Source: Hyposmocoma kahamanoa
Lineage: Eukaryota; Arthropoda; Insecta; Lepidoptera; Cosmopterigidae
Length of the DNA: 64,000 nucleotides
Direction: 5' to 3'
Assembly: GCF_003589595.1 (NCBI RefSeq)
Contig: NW_020653200.1
Location: 3,994,301-4,058,300 of the forward strand
Both the position numbers and the translations under genes were made by a program. Positions within the stretch are counted from its first letter, which is position 1. Every line of letters begins with the position of its first letter. The notes under the pieces were generated by a model. It was not told the DNA's origin. It did no database searches and was given only the letters and a program-made list of their open reading frames with translations. Shown one piece after another: positions 49,210-59,799 of this stretch.

Positions 49210-49420
49210 GCTTTGAGGTAATGCTACCGACATTAGTACCTAGATTTGATTCTCCAGAAGCGTGCTGTAATTAATTTACAAATTGGGCATCAGAGTATAT
49301 CTGAGACAAAAATTTACAGAAATGAGTATTATTACATTGCTATCTTAGGGTTATATATAAAAAAGTAATGTAAATTAAGAATAATAGTAAATTAATAATG
49401 AAAAATATTTAATAGACCTA
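49210..49420 (+). pseudogene. CR1-like LINE C-terminal relic
   Basis: Degenerate translation aligns with the 23.9-24.1 kb copy (FFALR, LILQKRAV, INLQIGHQSISETKIYRNEY). Multiple stops. Confidence 0.65.
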
Positions 49421-49450
49421 ATGTTAATGATGTACACGTTAAAATGCTTT

Positions 49451-50390
49451 CCACAGAAAGAATTAAAATAAACAACTCTGAGGCGGCAATTTACATTTAA
49501 ATCCGAGAGTAAGTAAATAATTACGAAGTCTGGATAAGCAATAGCAATGCTAGGGTGTGCCCTATGCTCGTGGTCTTTCTCCGATATTATTGTAAGATGG
49601 CGTCGTAACTATTTCTTAAGCAATCGATGGCTAGAAGCCATAGCCCCTTAGCGCCGAAATAACACTGCGAAAAGGGTGTAGAGAAAAGTGGATGGCGTTG
49701 AAGGTGATTGTTTAAATCTAAACAAACATATTCTTTTTATAATCTATTGCATCACTTTGTGCTCTCTGGTTTGTGGTGGTGAATTAATTTTGTCATTGCA
49801 GAACAATTATTAACCCTAATATTGACATCATCGTTGGAAATCGATGGAGCAAATATAAAGAAATTGGAGTTGGAAAGTTTCTCTCAATTGTGTCCGGAAC
49901 ATGACAATACATAAAGACCAGTATAAGAAGAATCCAACAGTGGTAATAATAACTAAGTAGCGTCTTATCAGTAAGGCCGAGATCATGTAAGGCCGAGGAC
50001 ACTAACTCCAATCGGATACCGTCTGGAAACACAAGCTGATCCTCAAGGTCAAAGGGCCTCCGGTTTCATGGATTTCACGGACATCGTGACTATCCACTGA
50101 AACCACACAACCATCCATACCTTTGCAAACAATTAAGGGGCATAAAGCAGCACTACGAAACTAAGCCGACATTCTTAACGAGACAAAAAGAGAAAGGCAC
50201 GTCCGAACTGTTTGAAGATAACAAACAGTCTATAAAAAGCTATGTGCTAGTAACGCAATAATGCAGACGGCTTTGTAATTTTTTCTTCCGATATAAATGC
50301 ACGGTGACGGTAGCGGCTCAATTTATAAAATGTTAGATTATAAACATCACATTATTATTATTAACTATATTATTAAATGCATAAACATAA
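49451..50390. other. No gene recognised
   Basis: AT-rich; the 79-codon minus frame at 49793-50032 shows no motif. Confidence 0.45.
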
Positions 50391-50394
50391 AATG

Positions 50395-50530
50395 GTTCTT
50401 GTAATCGTAGTCTAATAAGACAAGTATGGTAACTCCAAGGTAACTCCATACAAACGTAGCAGCGTAGCCTGTATGTGCGCACGCCCGCCGTACGAACGTA
50501 CGGATGCATACATTCAAATTGAGACTTCAA
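50395..50530 (-). repeat. Short repeat shared (inverted) with 29.7 kb
   Basis: CCATACAAACGTAGCAGCGT and TAATAAGACAAGTATGG correspond to the reverse complement of 29690-29770. A palindromic CCGTACGAACGTACGG lies inside. Confidence 0.45.
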
Positions 50531-51838
50531 ATTGAGAATTGTTCAAGCAAGCAAGCTCCGAGCGGAGCGTAGACATTTACACACCTAATATATTATGTTG
50601 TAACACAGAATTCTTCGCAAATGTTACAGGAGAAGAATGTTCCTAAAGAAAGCTGCTAGTAAAAGCCAGGCGGCAAACGAAGTAGACTGTGTGTGTAGTT
50701 TATTGCTACACCACTTGACCTAATGGTGACCTTCCTCCAACAAATGCGAACAAATTCAATACACAAAGCCCAATAGAACGAAGTGCGGTCAATATTTTAA
50801 CAAATCGATGCCATCGAATACAATATATATACTCGTATATGTGTGTGTGTTGTCGGAATACGTTTAAGAGAATAAGACAACATACAAATTTTATGATATT
50901 TAACTGAATCATATGTTCGAAATAATTTACAGGTAAGCTTAAAAGAGTATTATACTTATCAATAGCGATATTTAATAGCATTCTGGCCTAAAATAATGCC
51001 CCCAAAGATCTATGATCGTCGTAAAACTGTTGAGCTGCTGAAACGAAGTTTTTCACAAAATCTAATCTGCACTTGTCCATAGGGGACAATTTGCCAGCTT
51101 GCCAGAAATAGGAATAAAATAAGACATCTAGCTTAAAAAAGATTCGTAACGAATTTCATGACCACAATTAAATAAGTTCTTCAACTAGTACTACAATTAC
51201 ATATACCACATACACATACCACAGCTCAACACTGAACTAAAGATAAAAACGCGACTCTTAAGAACTAAATAAACAAGGTAGGCCTTGCATGTATTAAATC
51301 CCTCACCAGTAAATTGACAAAAGGAAAAAAAGTAGAACAATATTAGAAGATGGCTGTCACGTCTAATACAGAAATGAAATTACTCTCACTAAAAACCCAC
51401 GTTTTAAAGAAAAATTGTATGAATCAGGATTTTGACAGACGTATGTTTTTTTTGTATTTTTTACAATGAATATTTGTATGGACTTGAAAATATTTTATCT
51501 TAATTTTCGATTTGTTTATTGAATGTTTTCAAAATGAAGTTATTGTAAGTTAATCGAAAATTCAAGTTCATATTTTATTCTAGGTTTAATATTTAACTCA
51601 CACTTTCCCAATACTTTTGGATATTTATATTCCGTAAGTTTGAATTTTAAGATAGCGTGAGTTGCAACAGTAAATTTTATTAAACGCGTATTTCGAAGGT
51701 TTCGGCTTGATATCTCACGACTTTTCAAAGTTATCATTACATTTTTTTCTGGCCCTTAATTGAAAATCGTAGACAAAGTAAAAATCAATCATTTATAGGT
51801 AAGTACAACTACACTTCAAATGGTCACATTGATTAAAT
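50531..51838. other. No gene recognised
   Basis: Short TATA/TGTG simple repeat near 50825-50850; otherwise featureless AT-rich DNA. Confidence 0.45.
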
Positions 51839-52720
51839 TCTACTGCTGCTCATTCGTAAAGCAGATTCCCCAGAAAAAAATGAGGTCGAAAGTCTAGGGA
51901 TTGCTCTTTTTAAATAAACATTTGAACACATTTATCATACATGTATACATTATATACTACAAACGTCATAGCTCGGAGACTACCTGCAGAACCTAAACGG
52001 GTCACTACCACGGATTTTTGTCATGCAAGTACGCAGAATGTGTATAACCTCTAGCGTAAACTTTTTGTTTCACTATAGTTTTAAATCTCATGATCGGAAA
52101 ATTTTGGATATCAATCGGAATCTTAATATAGATACGTACACATTACCCCTTAAATGAATTTGCGAGTTTGTGAAGACAATTGTCGATCAGCTAGTTTATT
52201 TTTAACCGACTTCATAAAAAGGCTCTAAATTCCACTGCTTGTGTTTTTGTATGTATGTTACGCGACAACATTTCTTTGTTGGAAAGAGAGTACGTCAGTA
52301 TTGGCCCCGTTTAAATTTGAAGAAAATATTCCACCGCTAAGCGTGGCACTCTAAGGGATGAATGACTTTTGAAGTCAGTTTTTTAGTACTCTTTTTAGTA
52401 CTGATGACATTATTATTCCTCGTATTAATTGTCTGTCACCATTTTTTATTACAAATACTATCTTCTTAACATAAATTTGATTTTCATAAACGTACTGTGA
52501 CGGTAGTGTAATAATGTTAATTTCTTTAGACTTATCTCTCAAAGACACTCTGGAGCCCAGATTGTAAATTGCCCTAACCGCACGTTTCTGCAGGACAAAG
52601 ATTCTATTAATATCGGCGGCGGAATCACCCCAAAGCAAAACGCTGTATGTCATTAAACTGTGAAAGTAGCTGAAGTAAACCAAATTAGCGGTTTCGATGT
52701 AACGAAAATTAAAAAAGAAT
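51839..52720 (-). pseudogene. CR1-like LINE 3' relic, interrupted
   Basis: Same family as the 23-25 kb element, on the reverse strand: VYFSYFHSLMTYSVLLWGDS, INRIFVLQKRAVRAIYNLGS and VSLRDKSKEINIITL at 52510-52683, then the C-terminal segment and the 3' UTR at 51840-51915. An ACCGACTTC-family repeat at about 52200-52408 splits it. Confidence 0.82.
52200..52408 (+). repeat. ACCGACTTC-family repeat inserted in CR1 relic
   Basis: TTTTTAACCGACTTCATAAA to ACTTTTGAAGTCAGTTTTTT replaces a point that is continuous in the intact CR1 C-terminal region at about 24190. This proves the repeat is, or was, mobile. A TTTTTAGTACT word is duplicated at its right edge. Confidence 0.75.
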
Positions 52721-53652
52721 ACTTATTTAAAACGAGCCAGGTTTGATTATTATAAACAACGCAACATATCACTCACGCATAATAAAACCTTGTTGATTTC
52801 GCGAGTGATATCCAAAGCAGGGTGTAAAAATAATGAGATAAAGGCTCAAATACTGTCCAAAATAAAGAGGGTCCATTGTGAAACAAAATATATTGACCAG
52901 CAGCCAAAATAAAAATGTATAGTGTTATACCTTCTTACTACTGCGATTTATAGAAATAACAGGGTCTCAAGTAAAGTACTATAGGGAAAATAACAATACA
53001 ACTTTTAAATTTAAGGAGTTAAGCTTTCACGCGAAGAAGTACAAGGAGAATTTGCTTAAATGAATTTATTGCGTGAGTCAAGTTTTTAAAAAAGATGGGA
53101 AAATTATGTCTTTAGATCCGTCTAAAGACAATATCCTTTTTCCGGTCCGGTACATTCGTTACGTCATTTATGATTGCGATCATAAGATTTAAAAAGAATT
53201 GATTTAATTTTATTTTATTTCAAAAGTAGTTATTTCATTGTAGTAATCTAGTCATTGACTTATAAATAATTGATTATATACAGAGAGAATGAGGAGGTGG
53301 GACCGAGACCTCAAAGTCACCAGTCGTAAATAGATTTTCATCGCAAATAACTTTTCGTACCCTATCGTTTTAGTTATTCATTAGTTTTTCACTGAAGGTG
53401 TCTAAACTGACTTTTGTAAGATTTTTGAGATTTAATCACACCTAAAATAACACTACGCTATATGCTATTCCTTGTTTTATACAAATATGTATGTGTGGAA
53501 TTAAAACATTATCACCACGTTATCCAATTATCAGACTTTATAGGTTCATTGCTGCGCTGGTTGTGAAATTTGGCATATAAATATTACATATACGATTTTG
53601 AAAACGATTATGGTTTCGAAAATCCACGGTCACATATCAAATCAATGAAATC
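52721..53652. other. No gene recognised
   Basis: AT-rich, no motif or repeat family identified. Confidence 0.45.
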
Positions 53653-53735
53653 GAATCACCTAATTACTTTTTAATTGATTTGTAATTGGCACTACAACTG
53701 GCCGTCAACATAACCGTCTATGATCACGTTAATGT
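53653..53735 (+). repeat. 83-bp direct repeat, left copy
   Basis: GAATCACCTAATTACTTTTT through GATCACGTTAATGT is repeated at 53968-54050 with four substitutions. The pair flanks a SINE-A. Confidence 0.88.
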
Positions 53736-53752
53736 GGCCGGCCATGTAAAGG

Positions 53753-53967
53753 AACTGCCTCCGTGGCCGAACGGTTACCATGCCGGACTGCCACGCAAAG
53801 GTCCCAGGTTCGATTCCCGGGCCGCGAGAAATAGTTGTATGACCTACAATTATTTCTCTCGTGAGTTTGGGTGTAATTTGTGGTTGTCTATGTGTGTGTC
53901 CATGGCACCCGCGACACAGGGTTTCCCTAGTGCGGGGCTATGTTGAGTGTGTGCGTTAAAAAAAAAA
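53753..53967 (+). repeat. SINE-A copy
   Basis: AACTGCCTCCGTGGCCGAAC, box B GGTTCGATTCCCGGGCC, GCACCCGCGACACAGGGTTT, GTGTGCGTT and A10 tail. It is the best-preserved member here, lying between 83-bp direct repeats; 17 bp (GGCCGGCCATGTAAAGG) separate it from the left repeat. Confidence 0.88.
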
Positions 53968-54050
53968 GAATCACTTAATTACTTTTTAATTGATTTGTAA
54001 TTGACACTACAACTGGCCGTCAACATAATCGTCTATGATCACGTCAATGT
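53968..54050 (+). repeat. 83-bp direct repeat, right copy
   Basis: Second copy of 53653-53735, starting immediately after the SINE A tail. Confidence 0.88.
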
Positions 54051-54812
54051 TTGGTTATAGATTCATTAAAACGGAAGATGCTGATACGCAATAACGTGTC
54101 AACCAACACGATCATAGTTTCATAAGTCATGGAAATGGCGCCTAAAGATTTTTTCGCGGTTTTGTTAATGGATTTATGTCCACTGTTTTTATAATTGTTT
54201 TCATATTTGGAGGTTTCAAATCATTTAAATGAAGACGAGATGACATTATTACTTATCAGCGTCCTATTATAACGGACTTTAGTTTAATATCGGTATATTG
54301 AACATTAGAATCATTACAATAAAGTAAATTTGCAATTCGATCTGTCAATCATCACGTTTTGATAACAATGTAAAAATAAAACGTTTTCGGTGGGTTCCTG
54401 TCCGGGTAGTTCTTTCAACCAACACCCTGATGGCTTTACTCTTGATACCTACCTAACTACTACAGCAAAAAGTCAATTTTAATGTGGCCAATAAAATATT
54501 GGTTCTCTACAAAATGTGCGCGGTCAAACTATTGAGAAGAAAAAATAATATCAATAGCAGAATGAACTTCCATTATCTCATTCAATGAAAACTATTGCGC
54601 AGAAAAACTCACAGTAGGAAGGTAAATCACGGAACAACGTAATGGAACTAATGCTAATGGAGCTAACGACAGTTTTTTTTACTGAAGCAAAAACAACGCC
54701 AAAACATACATTTGAAACCCAGTGGGATAGAGGGATAGGAATGAGATAAAAGATACATTCGAATAAAATCGCATCTCAGTTTCAAGTAGTTTCATGAACA
54801 AATTTAATGGTT
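54051..54812. other. No gene recognised
   Basis: AT-rich sequence, nothing supportable. Confidence 0.45.
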
Positions 54813-55030
54813 ATCGAGTTCTTAGGTTTTCGCGATTGTTACACATAGCAAATGAAACTATTATTTCTTATTTAAATTAAAAAACATCCTAATTTCAACA
54901 GGGAAGATGGTTTCTCCGTACCACCAGTTTGGCATCCAGTATTTCCTGTGATGAAAAATCCCAAACAGACATAAGACTGCAGTACTAATTAATATGTTTT
55001 AATTTATTTTAACTTCTATTATTAATTAAC
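54813..55030 (+). repeat. Foldback arm plus duplicated segment, copy 1
   Basis: 54813-54880 repeats the outer end of the 37-kb foldback (GAGTTCTTAGGTTTTCGCGA, GAAATGAAACT-like words). 54880-55030 (CATCCTAATTTCAACAGGGA, CATCCAGTATTTCCTGTGAT, GAAAAATCCCAAACAGACAT) recurs at 55450-55600. Confidence 0.6.
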
Positions 55031-55449
55031 AAAAAATTTAACTTAATACAAATTCGTTCAATCAATCTCTCAGAGATATTCGGAATTTATGTGCGAAATT
55101 TAATTTGAAATTTATCATGAGCTCTTCGGTGAAGGAAAATATCGTGATGAAACCTGCACGTTGAAGAAGTTTCACAACTTTCGGAAAACGTTTGTAGTCC
55201 CCAACCCGCATTGTGCCTGAGAGGAGTCCCGTGTCCAGAAGTGGGGACATATAAAGGGTCAATATTGACTATATATTGAAAAAGAAACTATTCTTTCGGA
55301 TCTATCATGCGAACATGTCATGGATAAACTTTTTTTTTTCATGGAAAACGTACACATTCAATTAAGTTTGACAAACCTTTGGTCCATTCAAAATAAATCC
55401 GTTTTCTACTTTTACATCCCAGGATGTAACGAGAGGCCAATAAAATATA

Positions 55450-55610
55450 AAACATTCTAATTTCAACAATTTCAACAGAGATGATGGTTTTTCTGTACCA
55501 CTGCTTTGAGATCCAGTATTTCCACTCATGAAAAATCTCAAGCAGACGTTAGACTTCAGTGCCACTTATATCTAATTAATTATGTTTTAATTTTTTTTAA
55601 ATAATACGTT
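55450..55610 (+). repeat. Duplicated segment, copy 2
   Basis: CATTCTAATTTCAACAATTT, GATCCAGTATTTCCACTCAT and GAAAAATCTCAAGCAGACGT parallel 54886-55000. Function unknown. Confidence 0.65.
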
Positions 55611-55878
55611 TAATTTAGAGAAAACTTATATTGTGCAAAAAATATTTATGAAATTGCCGATTGCAAATACTGGGAAGTTTGAATTTCAATATCTTTCATT
55701 TTACTTAGAGACTGAGTTAATCAATGATATTTCTTTTAAAAATTCAGTTATTCATTTGTTTTTCTGCCGTTCGACTTTTCTTTGATATAACCAACGACTT
55801 CAATTACATAGATATGCAATTGATATTGGATTTAGCCAATGATCTATATACATGGGATCATTGGAATCAACTGTTTCC

Positions 55879-56820
55879 ATGGAAAAATCTAAATTGCGTG
55901 TTGTTTTCGAATACAAGTTCTACCGTGGCACCAAGGCAGCACAAACGGCACGCAATGTCAACGATATGTATGGACCAGGTAGCGCATGGTGCCTTTTTGG
56001 TTTGTTCGCTTTCGTTCTACAAATTTTGATTTCAACTATAAGCCCCGTGGCGGAGCGGAAACGAAAGTCCATAACGATAAATTGTAAGCCATAGTGGAAG
56101 CAGATTCATCTCAAACCACGTCGTAATTAGCAGCAGCCTTCAACGTAAATGATAAAACGATATTGATTCATTTGCGTCAATTGGAATGATAACAAAGCTA
56201 AGAAAGTGAGTGCCGTACGAACTCACTGAACAACAACCACAAAATTGCGTCGAAGCTTGGCTTAACTTGTTGAATAGACTCAAATGAAGGGAGTCTAGAT
56301 TGGATTGTCACATGTAATGAAAAGTGGATCTTGTGTGATAATCGAAAACGTTTGTCATACTGGTAGCCAAACCATCTCTCAAACGCAAGTCAAAAGAAGC
56401 TGCCTGTACAACTTCTTGAGACCTGGCACAACAATTACTGCAGAGGTGTACTATAAATAATTGCAAGTGATGATGGACAAGCTCGCTATCAAACAATCCA
56501 GACTTGTTAATTGCTCTAGGCCACTCCTCCACGACAACACTCGTCCACACACCACACATCGGACCGTTTCAAAACTACAGGAATTACGACTGAAAACTCT
56601 CCGTCACCCACCATATTCACAAGACCTTGCTGCAAACTGATTTTATTCGGAATTTGGATAATTTTTACAGGGAAAAAGTTTCAAATCGATGAGAGGCATA
56701 ACATTTACATATTTACATAACGTATGGAATAACGTTTCCATCAAAAGTGGGGAAATTGTCTCTTGCTTAACTCATCATTAAGTGAATAAATACTACCCAA
56801 CTTTTATTTCATTCATATAA
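55879..56820 (+). pseudogene. mariner transposase pseudogene
   Basis: Near-full-length relic. HTH region LRVVFEYKFYRGTKAAQTAR and NVNDMYGPGSA at 55890-55985. Across frameshifts, FNVNDKTILIHLRQLE-like residues near 56140 and YNFLRPGTTITAEVYY near 56410-56460. Then LLHDNTRPHTT (second catalytic block with the Asp kept) at about 56524-56556 and LRHPPYSQDLAAN near 56605 (the usual P-D kept, the following P-x-D lost). Many stops; inactive. Terminal repeats not resolved. Confidence 0.85.
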
Positions 56821-56830
56821 GAACATTATT

Positions 56831-57936
56831 AAATGTTATATTTAATTTTCTGTTTTAGTGAATATTTACTTAAAAATACAAGTTGAAACGCTTTACTTTC
56901 TTGTGGAATGTGATGTTAGTATTTTGTTTGTATGACGTATTTTTACACTCATTTACCGCACTTTTCGTCATTTTCAGCTAAAATTCTTGAGCTGTTCACG
57001 GTGCAAGTTGACTTTGAAAACTGACGGCCCGCCCGCTCGTGTAAGCCTATTTGGGTCCCTACAATTTGCCTCACTTAGCGTGTGCAGACTAGTTTTCTAT
57101 GCGTTATTATTCTAAGTATATGTATATATATTTTTTCCAATTCTGTGTAATACGGCAATTTCTTTATTATATTTTGAAAAATGTATGTAGCGTAAATTGT
57201 AATGTTCTTTCGTAAATTAATAAGGTATTTTTCGCAAACATGCTCGTAAATGTTTGCATTACTATCAAAAAACGAACACGGGTATTTTGTTATTTAGGGA
57301 CCGTGCGACTTCTTCCCGGCCAAGGTCTGCAAAGTAACTATGAAAATCCAATGAGCGCTGATTATAGACCAACCGGCGGCGGCGGGCGCGTCGACGAAAA
57401 AGTGTCGGCGGTGGCGGCGTTTTGGCGGCGTGAGCGCGACCTTGAAACGAACTTATATAACGGTGTTTATTTTGACAAAAACTGGTATACAAATACTGTT
57501 TCACCTCACTAGCTCGGAAATACTTTCTTTCTGATTAGAAATTTGCGTTCAAAAGCGTTTATTGCACGCTAGCGTGGAAAAGGTTTTTAAAATTCGAACT
57601 TGACGATGGACTGTGGTCCACGTAACTTTTGCTTTCGATGAAAAAAAAAAGATAATGACACGTTGAACTACGCGATTTGTCGTACATTACCTATTTATGT
57701 AATTTAGATCCGTTGGTATATTTTATTCTTGTTATTTTTTTTATTTGACATTAATAAATAACAATGACATTTTGTGTTTATTATTTTAATTCGTCGAAGA
57801 ACTAAAATAATTTCAATAATCATTTAATCGCTCAAAATAAAAAGTAGGTACAAACAAGAATAAAAATTGATGAGGTGTAAATTCAGAACGCATGCGCAGA
57901 TAAACTTTTTCTTCTAAATTAAAAAAGGGATGTTTA
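56831..57936. other. No gene recognised
   Basis: 57375-57440 is a GC-rich patch (GGCGGCGGCGGGCGCGTCGA) with chance frames on both strands. Otherwise AT-rich. Confidence 0.45.
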
Positions 57937-58166
57937 ACTGTTTCTCTTTCATCTACCATTTTCCTCGCTTTAGTGATGTGAAAAGTTGTGTTTTGCTCGG
58001 CAGCAAAGTTGTTTTGCGTCTCGTGCCTTGAAACCCGCGCTACGCTCTGGAATCTATTTTTGAACCACTACGAGAGAGTTCAATCTTAGCTTCCTTCGCT
58101 TTCTCAGGTTTCAATACAAGCACTCGCCTTAAACAACAACTTTGCAGCGTTGCATAACAAATAACT
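57937..58166. repeat. CTACCATTTTCCTCGC block, uninterrupted copy
   Basis: Second copy of the block at 6520-6865 without the MITE: CATCTACCATTTTCCTCGCT, TTTTGCGTCTCGTGCCTTGA, GGTTTCAATACAAGCACTCG, AACTTTGCAGCGTTGCATAA. It contains nested short inverted words, such as GAAACCCGCGCTACGCTCTG against CTTTCTCAGGTTTC. Confidence 0.7.
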
Positions 58167-58222
58167 ATTTTAAAGAAAAAAATAGAACAATGTATTTTTT
58201 ATACCAATCAAATTTTTATCAG

Positions 58223-58443
58223 TTCGATCAGGCGCTCCGATCGTATGCACGCGCACGCTTCCGTATTTTGTATGCGTAGTGAAAATGGGTACGCCAGAAA
58301 TTGACAATGAATGTTTTAAACAAAACATCTTCGAATATTAAGTCACAAGTTTCTTCTTAGAAATATAAATTTCTGGCGTCGCCATTTTCACTACGCATTC
58401 ACAATAGGCCTGCGCGTGCCTATGATCGGAGCGCCTGATCGAA
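58223..58443. mobile_element. 221-bp foldback MITE
   Basis: Ends TTCGATCAGGCGCTCCGATC and GATCGGAGCGCCTGATCGAA are perfect inverted repeats. The inner arms GTGAAAATGG..CGCCAGAAATT and AATTTCTGGCGTCGCCATTT also pair. No open frame. Confidence 0.88.
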
Positions 58444-59799
58444 TTAATCAATGAGGTGCTCCGATCCGATCAGCGCTAATTTATGGATGCTAAGTAGCCG
58501 ATATTCGGCCAAGCCATAAAATACCTGATAATCAAGAAAAGCAATTTTGAGTTGTTTCGAAACTCCATTCCCCACAAAATCCCCAATTGAGTTTGTAATT
58601 CCCCAGACATTTTATTAAGTAACCTAACATCACCTTTTCCTATTTCAGAAATAGCCTAAATATCACCGAGTCGCCGATCACACTTTTTAATCGCCATGCG
58701 ACCTCTCGAAGCAGCTTAAATGGCGAAAAATCGCCTACTCTGGCACCACTGGCGCCGATTGCATTTGTCGGCGGCGCGCATATCTACGTATGGGGGGTTT
58801 TCTCATCAGTCTCACTGGCAGGATTGTAATACCTTAAGGTCATAGACAGTAACGGCGCTTATCGTAAAATTACTGTACTATATGGATCTCAAAAAACCAA
58901 CTACAGGCTTTACAGTGCCAATTTCCAAGTGCTTTCTAGTAGTTGCCGCCTACTGCTTTTCCATAGAAAACTATTAAGAGTTTAAAACCTCAAATGGCTT
59001 TGGTTGATTCTGCGTAACAGTGAAACTGTTGAATCAATCCCTTTGGAAAAAATATACAGTAAAATTGAAGATATACTCTGATTACTATACGATGTATAAG
59101 CACGATTCCTAAAAATATTCACTATAGAAAAAAAAAAGATCATCAAAATTTTACAAAATTTTAATTTAAAGAACCCCTGTATTCAATAGGTGCTTCACAT
59201 ATTATACCAATGATTATTTTTTATATCAACAGAACTAAATAGAACGCGTATTACATTTTTCAAATTGCTTTAATTGCGTTTGTAAAAAAAATAAAATAGT
59301 CTGAAATAAAGCCAGTGTCCCTGATGCCGACTCAAGCAAAATGCACTGTATTAGTACGGGAAAAATTTTAATTCGAGCTAAGGTAATATCAACGCTTAAT
59401 AACGTATTGAATTCAAATCATTGAATTTTGTAAATTATATTAATTAGATTTACATAAATTTTATATTGAATCAATGTAAGCAATGCGGCAAGACAAATAC
59501 TGACATTTTCGTGTGCGGTCCTTTTTAAGTCCTGTCCTTAAAAGGGGTTAATATTAGAATTCGAACAAGATATTGATATTATGAAATTAAGGACCTATGC
59601 AATAAACGTGATTAATAATATTGTGACGATTTAATGACACCAAAAAATACAAATAAAAACAGTTTAGTTATAGAGGACCTAGACTTTATAGCGACAGAGG
59701 TGGAGTAAATTCGCATCACTCGTTAACCGGCACATTACCGAATACTGTAAACGAATAGTTGAAGTAATTCATAATAATAATATAAGTAACGTAATACAT
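58444..59799. other. Intergenic sequence downstream of the NDUFS8-like gene
   Basis: No gene seen. A second partial GTGCTCCGATC word lies just after the MITE at 58454. The poly(A) site of the NDUFS8-like gene should fall at the right end of this stretch but was not identified with confidence. Confidence 0.4.

Noticed and set aside
53753..53830. tRNA gene with good A and B boxes
   Set aside because: No matching acceptor stem; the same sequence with a 130-bp unrelated body and tail recurs four times, so it is a SINE head.
57240..57512. 90-codon frame with Gly-rich centre
   Set aside because: It spans a GC-rich patch with an equally open opposite strand (57265-57504); no motif.
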